A DNA stretch of 64,000 bases from CAYRNR01 sp964425605 (GTDB lineage: Bacteria; Myxococcota_A; UBA796; UBA9615; CAYRNR01). The notes beneath the pieces are model-generated. The model was not told where the DNA came from. It did not search any database and saw only the letters and a list, made by a program, of their open reading frames with translations. The DNA is taken from the NCBI GenBank assembly GCA_964425605.1, contig CAYRNR010000021.1, forward strand, positions 10,716-74,715. The letters are read 5' to 3'. The translations under genes were made by a program, and so were the position numbers. Below are positions 24,733 to 33,510 of this stretch, piece by piece. The first letter of the stretch is position 1. The number at the start of each line of letters is the position of its first letter.

Positions 24733-26928
24733 ATGGTTCGTCGGATCGTCCGGAATCTCCTCTTGATCGTCTCGGTCGCCGCCGCCACGAGCGCCTCGGC
24801 CAACGCCGTGCTGCTCGAGGGCAGCGACGGCGCCGTCGTGCGCACCGCTCGCCAGCAGATCCACACCGTGGTGGAGGCGCAGGTGGCCACCACCGAGGTC
24901 ACCACCACGTTCCACGCCCTGTCCTCGGACACGGCGCTGTTCTGCTTCGACGTGCCCGAACAGGCGGCCGCGTTCGAGCTCGTGCTGATCCTCGACGGCG
25001 AGGAGCAGGTCGCCGAGGTGGGAGTGGGCGACCAGGCCGACTACCCGGAGGACATGGGCCACGGCGACGCCAGCGACCTCGCCGCGTACCTCGGAGAGAA
25101 CCCCATGCGCACGTGGGTGTCCGACATCCCCGAGGGAGCGGAGGTGGCGTTCCGGCTGTCCTACGTGGAGCTGCTGCCCTACGACTTCGGCGAGGTCACC
25201 TACACCTTCCCGATGGCGCCCTTCGAGGGCGACGAGGACCGCATCGGCCGCCTCGCATTCGTGCTCGAGCTGAGCACCGAGCGCACCATCGAGGCCTTCG
25301 ACACCAGCATGGACGGCGCCGTGGTCACCACGCATTCGGACACGGAACAGTCCGTCACCGTGGTCGCGCGCAACACCGAGCGCGACGCGGACGCGACGGT
25401 CTCGTACCGCGTCGCCCAGACCGAGCTGGGCCTGAACCTGTGGGCCTACCGGCCGCGAGAGAATCCGTGGGTGGACGAGGACGACGGCTACTTCCTGCTG
25501 CTGCTGGAGCCCCCCACCGAGTCCGAGGAGGTGTCGGACAAGGTGTTCACCTACGTGCTCGACCGCAGCGGCTCCATGTTCGGCTACAAGATCATCGACG
25601 CGCGCAACGCCGCCATCACCGCGGTCGAGGGCCTCAACGAGGGCGATTACTTCAACATCATCGCGTTCGACAGCATGCTCGAGTTCTTTGCCGAGAGCCC
25701 CGAACCGGCCACCGATTCCAACCGCGCCGCGGCCGTCTCGTTCATCGAGGGTATCGTCCCGGCGGGCTCCACCGCGATCCACAAGGCGCTGATGGCAGCC
25801 CTCGAGGAGGGCGGTGCGTCCATCAGCGGTCAGATCGGCGGCGGCCTGGGCATCGCACCGGCCGGGGACGAGCCCTCGTTCGGCGAGCCGGGAGGCTGCC
25901 TCGGCAGCGGCGGCGAGGCGCAACCCCAGGGGGACGACGACGACTTCAACGACGCGTCCGAGGACCCCCTCGGCGGCGACGACGACGAGCCCACGGGCAA
26001 CGACGACGACGAGGGCGACGCGGACGACGACGACGTCCCGGTCGGCACCGCTCCCCGCGTCATGATGTTCCTCACCGACGGGCTGCCCACGTCCGGGATC
26101 ACCAACCCCCAGACCATCCTCGAGGACGTGGATCAGGCCAACGTCAACGACACCGCCATCTACTCCGTGGCCATCGGCGACGACGCCGACGAGGGCTTCC
26201 TCGAGGCGTTGGCCTCGCAGAACCGCGGCGCCTCGGTCCACATCGGCGCCAACGACGACCTGCAGGTCCAGCTCGAGGAGCTCTTCCTTCGCATCAACAA
26301 CCCCCTGCTCGTCCGACCCCAGCTCGACCTCTCCGGTGGAATCCCCTACGACGTGCTGCCGGAGGAGCTGCCGGACCTGTTCATCGGCAACCAGCTCGTC
26401 ATCGTCGGTCGTTATGTCGAGCCCGACACGCTCGTCGTGGAGCTCACGGGCGAAATCGACGGCTCCCTCACCCGTTTCGACTACACCGACGAGCTCCCCA
26501 AGATCGACGAGGCCAACTCCTTCGTCGGACGCATCTGGGCCGTGACCATGGTCCAGCACCTGCTCGCCCGTATCACCGCCGAGGGGGAGCTCCCCGAGCT
26601 CGTGGACCAGGTCACCCAGCTCGGCCTCGACTACGGCATCAACACCCCGTACACGCCCTTCAGCTTCGACACGGGAGACGACGACGGCGGCGATGACGAC
26701 GACGCCTACGAGGGCGACGACGACGACGCCCAATGGGGCGACGACGACGACGCGGCTGACGTGTACGGCGACGACGACGCAGGGTACGCCGTGGACGACG
26801 AGGCAGGCGGTATCGCGGGGTGCTCCTGTGCTCAGCCCGGGATCACGTCCCTGGATCCCGCGGTCGTTCCGATGGCGATCCTCGCGCTGGTGATGGTGCT
26901 GCGAGGGAGGTCGCGGCGGAGGGACTGA
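24733..26928 (+). CDS. VIT/VWA surface protein with Asp-rich insert and MYXO-CTERM-like tail
   Basis: The 731-residue protein starts with a signal peptide (about 24 residues). A VIT-like domain follows (residues 30-230; VATTEVTTTFHALSSDTALF, MRTWVSDIPEGAEVAFRLSY). The VWA domain has MIDAS DRSGS (Asp277, Ser279, Ser281), Thr347 and Asp449 (FLTDG). Residues about 361-438 interrupt the VWA domain with a Gly-rich then Asp-rich insert. A second Asp tract (about 650-700) precedes GCSCAQPG, a hydrophobic helix (VVPMAILALVMVL) and RGRSRRRD, a MYXO-CTERM-like anchor. It is likely surface exposed, with metal-dependent adhesion. It is divergent from the ECF sigma gene. Confidence 0.86.
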   Translation: MVRRIVRNLLLIVSVAAATSASANAVLLEGSDGAVVRTARQQIHTVVEAQVATTEVTTTFHALSSDTALFCFDVPEQAAAFELVLILDGEEQVAEVGVGDQADYPEDMGHGDASDLAAYLGENPMRTWVSDIPEGAEVAFRLSYVELLPYDFGEVTYTFPMAPFEGDEDRIGRLAFVLELSTERTIEAFDTSMDGAVVTTHSDTEQSVTVVARNTERDADATVSYRVAQTELGLNLWAYRPRENPWVDEDDGYFLLLLEPPTESEEVSDKVFTYVLDRSGSMFGYKIIDARNAAITAVEGLNEGDYFNIIAFDSMLEFFAESPEPATDSNRAAAVSFIEGIVPAGSTAIHKALMAALEEGGASISGQIGGGLGIAPAGDEPSFGEPGGCLGSGGEAQPQGDDDDFNDASEDPLGGDDDEPTGNDDDEGDADDDDVPVGTAPRVMMFLTDGLPTSGITNPQTILEDVDQANVNDTAIYSVAIGDDADEGFLEALASQNRGASVHIGANDDLQVQLEELFLRINNPLLVRPQLDLSGGIPYDVLPEELPDLFIGNQLVIVGRYVEPDTLVVELTGEIDGSLTRFDYTDELPKIDEANSFVGRIWAVTMVQHLLARITAEGELPELVDQVTQLGLDYGINTPYTPFSFDTGDDDGGDDDDAYEGDDDDAQWGDDDDAADVYGDDDAGYAVDDEAGGIAGCSCAQPGITSLDPAVVPMAILALVMVLRGRSRRRD
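25813..26046 (+). repeat. Low-complexity Gly/Asp insert inside the VWA domain
   Basis: It encodes residues 361-438: a Gly-rich stretch and then repeated DDDD blocks. It is placed between the Thr of the MIDAS loop and the strand ending in FLTDG. Confidence 0.7.
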
Positions 26929-26943
26929 GCGCCGCTGCGCCGC

Positions 26944-27048
26944 TCACGGGGCGGCGGTGACCTCGGTGCGCCGCATCTCGAAGGCGGCGACAGTCACGGT
27001 GTGGCCGGGGAGCTGGTCGTCGGTGCCGGTGGCGGGGAGGCCCATCTC
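26944..27048 (-). pseudogene. Fragment of a SUMF1-like lipoprotein gene
   Basis: A 34-codon minus-strand stretch (EMGLPATGTDDQLPGHTVTV and on to FEMRRTEVT) matches the intact SUMF1-like protein encoded at 30805-31623 at about three quarters of positions. It lacks both ends: no start or signal peptide, and it ends in TGA right after the match. The DNA similarity is also clear to 31374-31471. It is a decayed copy or residue of a rearrangement. Confidence 0.75.
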
Positions 27049-27103
27049 GGGACAAATGGGGTGTGCATGGGGCACGCGCGACAGAGGCGGGAGGTGCGGG
27101 GTC

Positions 27104-27119
27104 TATAATCGAGGGAGTG
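27104..27119 (+). promoter_or_regulatory. Perfect TATAAT box 8 bases before a GTG start (possible leaderless transcript)
   Basis: TATAAT lies at 27104-27109. The GTG start of the RCC1-like gene lies at 27117-27119, where transcription would begin. No spaced ribosome site exists. The -35 region is unremarkable. Confidence 0.5.
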
Positions 27120-28079
27120 CCACGTCCAGCCGACCACGGGAATCCCACCGACTCACCCGCGAGGGCGCGCGTCGGCGTCTTCGTCGCCCTGATACTCGCG
27201 TGCCCGGCCTGCCACCTCGAGCCGCCCTTCCCGTACACCAAGTGGCTCGAGGTGTCTGCGGGCTTCTTCCACTCGTGCGGGGTGACACAATGGGGCGAGG
27301 TCAAGTGCTGGGGATGCAGGGATCCCGAGGTGCTGGAGTGGCCCAACACCGGGCAGTGCGACGCGCCCGAGGGCACGTTCCTGCACGTCTCCGCCGGCTA
27401 CACGCACTCGTGCGCGATCGACAAGGACGGCGCTCTTCACTGCTGGGGCTGCGAGCACACACCGGCGGACATGGGCCAGTGCGATCCGCCGGAGGGTGCG
27501 TTCACGCAGGTCTCGGTGGGCTACTACCACTCCTGCGCGATCGACGAGGATGGGCGGGCGACGTGCTGGGGATGCCGGCAGGACTCGAGGAGCGCCGACC
27601 ACGGGCAGTGCGACGCTCCCGACGACCAGTTCAAGCAGGTGAGCGCAGGCGATCACAACAGCTGCGGTGTCCGGTCCGATGGATCGGTGGCCTGCTGGGG
27701 ATGCCGTGACTGGTATTACCGGGGAGAATGCACCCCCCCCGCGGGGCAGTTCCTCGAGGTGAGTACGAGCCTCTTCGAGATCTGCGGACTCCGAACGGAC
27801 GGCACGGTGATCTGCCGGGGAAGCGACTGGTTGTCGCACGACGAGCCAGCCACCCCTTTCGTCACGATGGACGCCGGGGGGTTCTTCGCCTGCGGTGTGG
27901 ACGCCGATGGACACATCGAGTGCTGGGGAAACAACGGCTCTCGCCAGTGCGAGCCCCCGCTCGACGGCTCCTACACGCACGTCAGCGGGGGCAGCTCCCA
28001 CGCCTGCGGCCTGACCACCGACAGCGAGGTCGTGTGCTGGGGCGCCGGCGGCGACGGCGAGTGCAGCGTGCCGCGCTGA
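27117..28079 (+). CDS. Cys-rich RCC1-like seven-blade lipoprotein
   Basis: The 320-residue protein from GTG 27117 has a hydrophobic segment with a lipobox-like ILAC or CPAC. Seven repeats of 34-45 residues follow, with the pattern VSAGYTHSCAIDKDG, then CWGC, then GQCDPPEGAF. This matches RCC1-type propeller repeats, but most blades carry three or four Cys (HSC, CWGC, GQC). Blades 5-7 lose some of these Cys. It is predicted to be a secreted, disulfide-braced beta-propeller. Its ligand is unknown. An upstream start is possible because the frame stays open to 27063, but that sequence looks non-coding. Confidence 0.72.
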   Translation: MPRPADHGNPTDSPARARVGVFVALILACPACHLEPPFPYTKWLEVSAGFFHSCGVTQWGEVKCWGCRDPEVLEWPNTGQCDAPEGTFLHVSAGYTHSCAIDKDGALHCWGCEHTPADMGQCDPPEGAFTQVSVGYYHSCAIDEDGRATCWGCRQDSRSADHGQCDAPDDQFKQVSAGDHNSCGVRSDGSVACWGCRDWYYRGECTPPAGQFLEVSTSLFEICGLRTDGTVICRGSDWLSHDEPATPFVTMDAGGFFACGVDADGHIECWGNNGSRQCEPPLDGSYTHVSGGSSHACGLTTDSEVVCWGAGGDGECSVPR

Positions 28080-28140
28080 ATACGCGGTCCATCCCCGTGA
28101 TGAACGCCGAGGAGAGAGAAAACGGACGTGAACAGCAGAG

Positions 28141-29175
28141 CTACATGGGAATCCACGTGGCTCCCCCGTAGATGATTCCATCGTATCCGTGACCGCTGGC
28201 GTCGTAGAGGATGTTCCCCGTACCTTCCTCGATATCCCATCGACCGAGCAAGTCGGACGGATCGATCGAACCGGATTGGATGAACTGTTGTTGGATCTCG
28301 GCTTCTGTCAGTGCTCTTCCCCAAATACGAGTCTGGGAGATCAGTCCCTCGAACTTGTATGCGTTGCTGGTGTCGGATCGGCAACCGATGTCGAAGGAGT
28401 CGTCGTTGGCCAGCATCGTCCCGGACGCCGGCTGTGATGCATCGAGAACACCGTCGACATAAATGCGCATTTCCGAGCCGTCGTATACCGCGGCCACGTA
28501 GGTCCAGGTGCCCCCCTGGATGCTGTTGGCCCCGCCGTACAGCTCGTAGAAGCCTGCGTCGGTCCCGACCTGGAACCGCATGGAATCCGCGTTGAAGCCG
28601 GGACCATCCCATGACCAATAGTGGAGAGTGAATCCCGAGTCAGGTGGATCCGGTTCATCGAACCGCTTCGAGACAACCGTGAGACCGCAACCCGAATCGT
28701 TGTCCACGGGGTTGATCCATGCCTCGATCGTCAGCGCTTGGTCGAGTTGATCGAATTCGACCTGGTCGCCGACGATGACACAGTCGTCGAAGCTGTCGAA
28801 GTCCAGCGCCCACAGGTCGTCGACAGCCGACGTGTCGTCGTCCCCCGCGTCATCGTCTCCCGCGTCGTCGTCCCCTGCATCGTCGTCACCAGCGTCATCG
28901 TCCGCGTCGTCGTCTCCGACGTCATCATCACCGTTGTCGTCATCATCCCCGCTGCATGCTGTCGCGGCTTCACAGCCATCGTCGTCGCAGTCGGTGAGCC
29001 CGTCCTGGTCGTTGTCGACTCCGTCGCTGCACTCATCGGCCTCGTCGCCCTCGAATCCGAAATCGACGTCGTCGTCCGCGCCATCGTCGTCCGTACCGAT
29101 CTCGCCAGAACCACATCCTGCGGACGCGGTAGCCATACCGAGGAACACCACGAGGAGCAGATTGTGGGTTCGCAC
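28141..29175 (-). CDS. Asp-linker lipoprotein with LamG/concanavalin-like domain
   Basis: GTG 29175 follows GGGAGG; 344 residues. The lipobox is SAGC (Cys 21). A MopE-like unit (CSDGVDNDQDGLTDCDDDGC) leads into an Asp repeat linker (residues 77-114). The C-terminal 220 residues are a LamG-type jelly roll: LTIEAWINPVDN, FTLHYWSWDG, GGTWTYVAAVYDGSEMRIY, LISQTRIWGRALTEAEIQQQ. Such domains bind glycans, so a surface carbohydrate-binding role is likely. Composition is less GC-rich than neighbours. Confidence 0.84.
   Translation of the reverse strand: MRTHNLLLVVFLGMATASAGCGSGEIGTDDDGADDDVDFGFEGDEADECSDGVDNDQDGLTDCDDDGCEAATACSGDDDDNGDDDVGDDDADDDAGDDDAGDDDAGDDDAGDDDTSAVDDLWALDFDSFDDCVIVGDQVEFDQLDQALTIEAWINPVDNDSGCGLTVVSKRFDEPDPPDSGFTLHYWSWDGPGFNADSMRFQVGTDAGFYELYGGANSIQGGTWTYVAAVYDGSEMRIYVDGVLDASQPASGTMLANDDSFDIGCRSDTSNAYKFEGLISQTRIWGRALTEAEIQQQFIQSGSIDPSDLLGRWDIEEGTGNILYDASGHGYDGIIYGGATWIPM
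28834..28947 (-). repeat. In-frame Asp repeat tract (GDDDA units)
   Basis: Minus-strand 15-base units encode DDDAG, at least five copies, within residues 77-114 of the LamG lipoprotein. The tract lies between the lipid anchor and the jelly roll. Confidence 0.75.
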
Positions 29176-29256
29176 TTCGCCACCTCCCTGGCTGCCAACT
29201 TACCACGGGGAATGCCACCGCGGGTTTGATAGATTTGGGACCGAGGAGGTGTGGGG

Positions 29257-29739
29257 ATGAGACCATTGGGCGTGGGTTGCTGGGCGGGCCTTCTGATGTC
29301 GGCGTGGGCCCTGGCGGGCTGCAAGTGCGAGCCGGGACACATCCAGCCGTGTGACTGTGGCGCGGAGGGGACGGGTGAGTCGGTGTGCTCGGACACCGGC
29401 GCCACGTGGGGAGAATGCCAGTGCCCCATCTGCGACCCGGGTGAGACCGAGGAGTGTCTGTGCTACCTGGGCTACGAGGGGTTCCTGACCTGCTCGGACG
29501 ACGGTCTGGATTGGGGAATCTGCGAGTGCAATCCCTGCGCGGAATACGTCAACATCGTGTGCGGCTGCGAAGGCGTGGAGGATTTCTACGAGGCCATCGG
29601 GACCACCTGCGCAGACACGTACCAGCCGCTCATCGACGAGGGGGATCCAGAGGCCTGCGCGCTGGCGATGGACGCCTTCGAGGCGGCGGGTGGCTGTGAC
29701 CAGTTCGGCAACCTGGGAGACGATGACGATACCAACTGA
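29257..29739 (+). CDS. Cys-rich lipoprotein, first of a tandem pair
   Basis: The 160-residue protein follows GAGGAGG. The lipobox is LAGC, with lipidated Cys 22. About 17 further Cys occur in short motifs (CKCEPGHIQPCDCG, CQCPICDPGETEECLC, CECNPCAEYV). A helical part follows (EDFYEAIGTTCADTYQPLID) and the end is GDDDDTN. It is paralogous over its whole length to the N-terminal half of the gene at 29799. Disulfide-rich, lipid-anchored; unknown role. Confidence 0.75.
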   Translation: MRPLGVGCWAGLLMSAWALAGCKCEPGHIQPCDCGAEGTGESVCSDTGATWGECQCPICDPGETEECLCYLGYEGFLTCSDDGLDWGICECNPCAEYVNIVCGCEGVEDFYEAIGTTCADTYQPLIDEGDPEACALAMDAFEAAGGCDQFGNLGDDDDTN

Positions 29740-29798
29740 GCCGGCGTGCCATCGTCCCCTGTGAGATGGCACGGCGGTCGCGGTGAGGAGGGCGTCCG

Positions 29799-30764
29799 AT
29801 GAGGAGACAGCTTGTCTGGGGAACCCTGTTGCTGATGATCGGGGGAATGTCCGCGCTGGGCTGCCAGGAGTGCGAGCCCGGTCACATCGTGACATGCGAC
29901 TGCGGTGAGGGGGCGCGCGGCCAGGCGGTGTGCATGGACGACGGCTCCTGGACCGACTGTTCTTGCCCGATCTGCGAGCCAGGCGCCACCCAGGCGTGCA
30001 CCTGCAGCCAGGGGATCGCCGGGACCGAATCGTGCACCGAGAACGGGCTGGACTGGGGTTCGTGCGAATGCAGCCCCTGTGCGGAGTATGTGGACACGAT
30101 CTGTTCGTGTGAAGGCGTCGAGGACTACTACGAGGCCATCGGCACAACCTGCGTGGACACCTATCAACCGTTGATCGAGGAGGGAGATCCGGACGCCTGC
30201 GAGCTCGCTCTCGATGCGTTCGAAGCCGCTGGCGGGTGCGATCAGTTCGACCTTCCCGGTGACGACGACGACGACGACATCGGCGATGACGATGACGTCC
30301 CCCCCGCCTACCAGGGCGATATCCAGATGGCCGACGCCCTGGTCTACGGCGAATGCACCGCCACCGTGGAGGTCGATCCGGCACACCCCGAGAACGTCCC
30401 GGAGGGCTGGTTCGAGTTCGAGATCGAGCTCGCGGGCTGGGCCATGGATTGCTGGATCAACTTCTGGGACCACCTCTCCGACTACTGCGAGGCCTATGAT
30501 CCGGACACCGGGGATCCCTGTGAGAGCGACGGCTACACCCGCCCCGGCTGGGACATGACCAACGACGCCTACGGCTGGGACCCCGTCTACGGTTTCTGGG
30601 ACTACTGGACCGCGTACATCGAGTACTTCCAGGACCTGGCCACTGCCAGCGCCCAGGGTGAGTCCGTCTTCGTCTGCGAGAACGCCGGTGTGGATTTCAC
30701 CACCGAGTTCTGCTGTCAGGACGACTACACCGAGGTGCTCTACTGCCGGGAGTACAGCTGGTAG
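29799..30764 (+). CDS. Cys-rich lipoprotein, second of a tandem pair with extra C-terminal domain
   Basis: The 321-residue protein has residues 1-155 that repeat the upstream paralogue: lipobox SALGC, CQECEPGHIVTCDCG, CSCPICEPGATQAC, CECSPCAEYVDTIC, EDYYEAIGTTCVDTYQPLIE. After the linker GDDDDDDIGDDDD there is a new domain of about 150 residues rich in Trp and Tyr (EFEIELAGWAMDCWINFWD, DPVYGFWDYWTAYIEYFQD). This domain was not recognised. The pair shows an Asp linker used to join an added outer domain. Confidence 0.75.
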   Translation: MRRQLVWGTLLLMIGGMSALGCQECEPGHIVTCDCGEGARGQAVCMDDGSWTDCSCPICEPGATQACTCSQGIAGTESCTENGLDWGSCECSPCAEYVDTICSCEGVEDYYEAIGTTCVDTYQPLIEEGDPDACELALDAFEAAGGCDQFDLPGDDDDDDIGDDDDVPPAYQGDIQMADALVYGECTATVEVDPAHPENVPEGWFEFEIELAGWAMDCWINFWDHLSDYCEAYDPDTGDPCESDGYTRPGWDMTNDAYGWDPVYGFWDYWTAYIEYFQDLATASAQGESVFVCENAGVDFTTEFCCQDDYTEVLYCREYSW

Positions 30765-30804
30765 TCCCGGCCTGATCTCCCCCCAGCCTCCCCTCTCCGA
30801 GGCC

Positions 30805-31623
30805 CTACCTCGCGCACCTGAATCCCTGCGCCCCCCCACCGATATCCGGGTTGTACTCGTACCGCTCCGACACCCGCAGGTCGTCTGGATCGCTGAAGTA
30901 GCATCCACCGCGCGCAGAGCGCTTGGTACCCTCGGGTTCCTCCCAGGCCGACCCATCGCCGGGCGCGCCGACGTAGTCGTCGTGGTACCAGTCCTGGACC
31001 CACTCCACGACGTTGCCAGCCATGTCACACAGATCCTGGCCGGTGTTGCCGTCGGTGCGGCTGCATACGGGGAAGGTGCCGCCCTCGCCGCAGCCGTCGG
31101 TGACGATGTGGTCGTCGGAGAGGACGGCGAAGTCGCAGGTGGCGCGGTCGTCGCCCCAGGGGTAGGCGATGTCCTGGCCCTGGCCGCGGGCGGCGTACTC
31201 CCACTCGGACTCGGTGGGGAGGCGGCCGCCGACCCAGGCGCAGTAGGCGGTGGCCTCGTGCCAGTCGACGCAGTTGATGGGGTGGTCGCCGCGGTCGTCC
31301 TCGTCCCAGTTGCAGTCCTGGCCATGGGCGAGCTCGTCGCAGCCGTTGGCGGTGACGCACTCGGTGTACTGGGCGACGGTGACCTCGGTACGCCACATCT
31401 CGAAGGCGGACAGGGTCACGGTGTGGCTGGGGAGCTGGTCGTCGGCGCCGGTGTCGGGGAGGCCCATCTCGTACGCACCGCCAGCGATGCTCAACCAGTC
31501 GCCGTCACCGGTGTAGGGATCGACGGTCCTGTCCTCCTCGTAGCCCTGGTAGTCCCCTCCCGGGCAACCGGCGAGGGCCAGTGAACAGGCGAACAGGATC
31601 GAGATTTCCAGGGCTTGTCGCAT
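30805..31623 (-). CDS. SUMF1/formylglycine-generating-enzyme-like lipoprotein
   Basis: The 272-residue protein starts at ATG 31623 after GGAG; the lipobox is LAGC. It has the SUMF1 fold pattern: GGAYEMGLPDTGADDQLPSH, FEMWRTEVTVAQYTEC, HPINCVDWHEATAYCAW, GRLPTESEWEYAARG, DMAGNVVEWVQDWY, RGGCYFSD and terminal GFRCAR. True formylglycine-generating enzymes oxidise sulfatase Cys. Here the lipid anchor and the absence of any sulfatase nearby argue for a different envelope role. A 105-base fragment of a relative lies at 26944-27048. Confidence 0.85.
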   Translation of the reverse strand: MRQALEISILFACSLALAGCPGGDYQGYEEDRTVDPYTGDGDWLSIAGGAYEMGLPDTGADDQLPSHTVTLSAFEMWRTEVTVAQYTECVTANGCDELAHGQDCNWDEDDRGDHPINCVDWHEATAYCAWVGGRLPTESEWEYAARGQGQDIAYPWGDDRATCDFAVLSDDHIVTDGCGEGGTFPVCSRTDGNTGQDLCDMAGNVVEWVQDWYHDDYVGAPGDGSAWEEPEGTKRSARGGCYFSDPDDLRVSERYEYNPDIGGGAQGFRCAR

Positions 31624-31674
31624 CAAATCTCCAGTCGGCGGCTCTGCAGCAGCGGGTTCGGGTGTGTTCGGGAC

Positions 31675-33474
31675 TCAGCGCGATTCGAACACCACCCTGG
31701 GGTCGTCGTCCTGGGGCAGCGGCCAGCCGCCGCCGTCCGCCAGCGTCCCGTCGTAGGCGGACACGTACTCGATCATCGCGTCGCGGATGTTGTCGGGGAG
31801 GCGCTGGACCCGCTCGGCGGGCAGGTCGGCGTACATCTGGCTGATGGAGTCGGGGCGGTCCCAGAGGTAGTCGGGGAGGACGACCTGGAAGCGGCCGGCG
31901 GGATCGAGGGTGCGGCCGTCGGTCAGCGTGGCGGAGTGGAGGCGGTCGCGCTCCCAGGCCTCGTTCTCACCGTCGCCGTCGATGTCGCGCCACTGGCCGT
32001 CGCCGGGATCGACGACGAGGGTGATGCCGGCGAGCTGGACGAAGGAGTGGGAGCCGCTGGTGACGATCTCCAGGATGGTCTCGAGCTCGTCGCCCGTCAG
32101 ATCGAGGACGACGAAGCGGTTGTCGAAGGGGAACAGGGCGTGGAAGTGACAGAGGTTGAGTTCGCCAGCGGGGAGGTTCATGCGGAGGCTGCCGCTGTTG
32201 AGCAGGGCGACATCCGCGCCCTCCACGTGGGCCAGCATCGCGTCGGCGACCAGGGTGCCGGCGGCGGACTGGCCGTCGCCGCCGCGGCGGATCTCGAGGG
32301 CGGCCGTTGCGAGGGTGTCGGAGCACAGCGCGTGGACCTGCTCGACGTACTCCGCGAGGATCGCGTCCACCTCGGGATCGGGCAACACCGGCTTGTCGTT
32401 GTACACGGCGGGGAGCCAGGGGCCCTTGGCCTTGTAGTCGAAGCAGCTGTCGCCGTCCTCGGGCATCTGCTCGCACAGGGCGATGGGATCGGCGACGGTG
32501 GTCCGCGTGCGGTCCACCCTCCGGGTCTCGGGATCGACCCAGAGGTCCACCCTGCCGAGGGCGCGCCCCCGCGAACCCGACTCGACGACGGCGACACCGT
32601 CCACCAGGGACGCCAGCCACGCGTGGCGGTGCCCGAGGAACACGGCGTCCACCTCGCCGGCGGCGCCGTCCAGGACGCCCACCAGCTCGTCTTCCGGGGT
32701 GCAGTCCTGGATGGGCGGCCAGCGGCCGTCGCCGCGGCACCCGCCGTCCAGGTGGCCGAGCACGACGATCACCTCGGCGCCCTGCTCTCGAAGCGCTGCG
32801 GCCTCCCGCTGGACCGCCGGGCCCACGGGATCGAACGCGAGCCCGACCAGGTTGTCGCCGGAGGTCACCGACGGCGTGGTCTCCGTGGCCAGGCCGATGA
32901 GGCCCAGCTTCACGCCCTTGAGCTCGACCATGTGCGTCGAACCCAGCCAGGGAGGGAGCGTCGCCCCGTCGCCCGTGGCGCGGACGTTCGCCGCGAGGAT
33001 CGGGTAGCCGCCGCGCTCGGCGAACTGGGCCAGCGCTCCCAGCGGTTCGTCGCCCTCGTTCTCGGTGCGGGAGTGGGGACCGACCGGTCCATAGTCGAAC
33101 TCGTGGTTGCCCAGCGCCGCGGCGGTCAAGCCGAGGTACCTGTAGAAGTCCGCCACGGGCGCACCCTCGAAGTGGTTGCACAGCAGCGGCCCCTGGAGCA
33201 TGTCCCCGGCGTCGACCACCAGCGTGCCGCCGGGGTTCTCGGCGCGGACGGCCTGGACGTACCCCGAGAGCATGGCCGCGCCGCCCTTGCGGGGTGATGT
33301 GTCCGCGGACACGGCGGGGCGGTCGAGCAGCGCGCCGTGGAGGTCGTTGATCCCCAGCAGGGTCAGGTGGATCGGCTCGCCGTCATCCGCTGGCGCGGGA
33401 TCGACATTGCGCGTGGCGCAGCTCGGCAGGGCGACCACGGCGGCGAGGAGACAGAGGGGAGACAGTCTGGACAC
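31675..33474 (-). CDS. 5'-nucleotidase/2',3'-cyclic phosphodiesterase-family lipoprotein
   Basis: The 599-residue protein starts at GTG 33474 after GGAGG; the lipobox is LPSC (Cys 19). The N-terminal metallophosphoesterase domain has LGINDLHG (Asp44, His46), VVDAGDMLQG (Asp91) and LGNHEFDYGP (Asn123, His124), plus VIVVLGHLDG and FLGHRHAW. The C-terminal half is the 5'-nucleotidase substrate domain (GTLVADAMLAHVEGADVALL, NSGSLRMNLPAGELN, FDNRFVVLDLTGDELETIL). It probably hydrolyses nucleotides or related phosphate esters in the periplasm. Confidence 0.9.
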   Translation of the reverse strand: MSRLSPLCLLAAVVALPSCATRNVDPAPADDGEPIHLTLLGINDLHGALLDRPAVSADTSPRKGGAAMLSGYVQAVRAENPGGTLVVDAGDMLQGPLLCNHFEGAPVADFYRYLGLTAAALGNHEFDYGPVGPHSRTENEGDEPLGALAQFAERGGYPILAANVRATGDGATLPPWLGSTHMVELKGVKLGLIGLATETTPSVTSGDNLVGLAFDPVGPAVQREAAALREQGAEVIVVLGHLDGGCRGDGRWPPIQDCTPEDELVGVLDGAAGEVDAVFLGHRHAWLASLVDGVAVVESGSRGRALGRVDLWVDPETRRVDRTRTTVADPIALCEQMPEDGDSCFDYKAKGPWLPAVYNDKPVLPDPEVDAILAEYVEQVHALCSDTLATAALEIRRGGDGQSAAGTLVADAMLAHVEGADVALLNSGSLRMNLPAGELNLCHFHALFPFDNRFVVLDLTGDELETILEIVTSGSHSFVQLAGITLVVDPGDGQWRDIDGDGENEAWERDRLHSATLTDGRTLDPAGRFQVVLPDYLWDRPDSISQMYADLPAERVQRLPDNIRDAMIEYVSAYDGTLADGGGWPLPQDDDPRVVFESR

Positions 33475-33510
33475 GGGGCCCTCCAGCGGCGGCTTGCATG
33501 GATGATACAG

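Noticed and set aside
26944..27048. A genuine small gene on the minus strand after the VIT/VWA gene
   Set aside because: It has no start signal or ribosome site and covers only an internal slice of the SUMF1-like fold, so it was called a pseudogene fragment.
29766..29781. TGGCACGGCGGTCGCG as a second sigma-54 promoter before the second Cys-rich lipoprotein
   Set aside because: The -12 element has two mismatches and transcription would start after the ribosome site of the gene.
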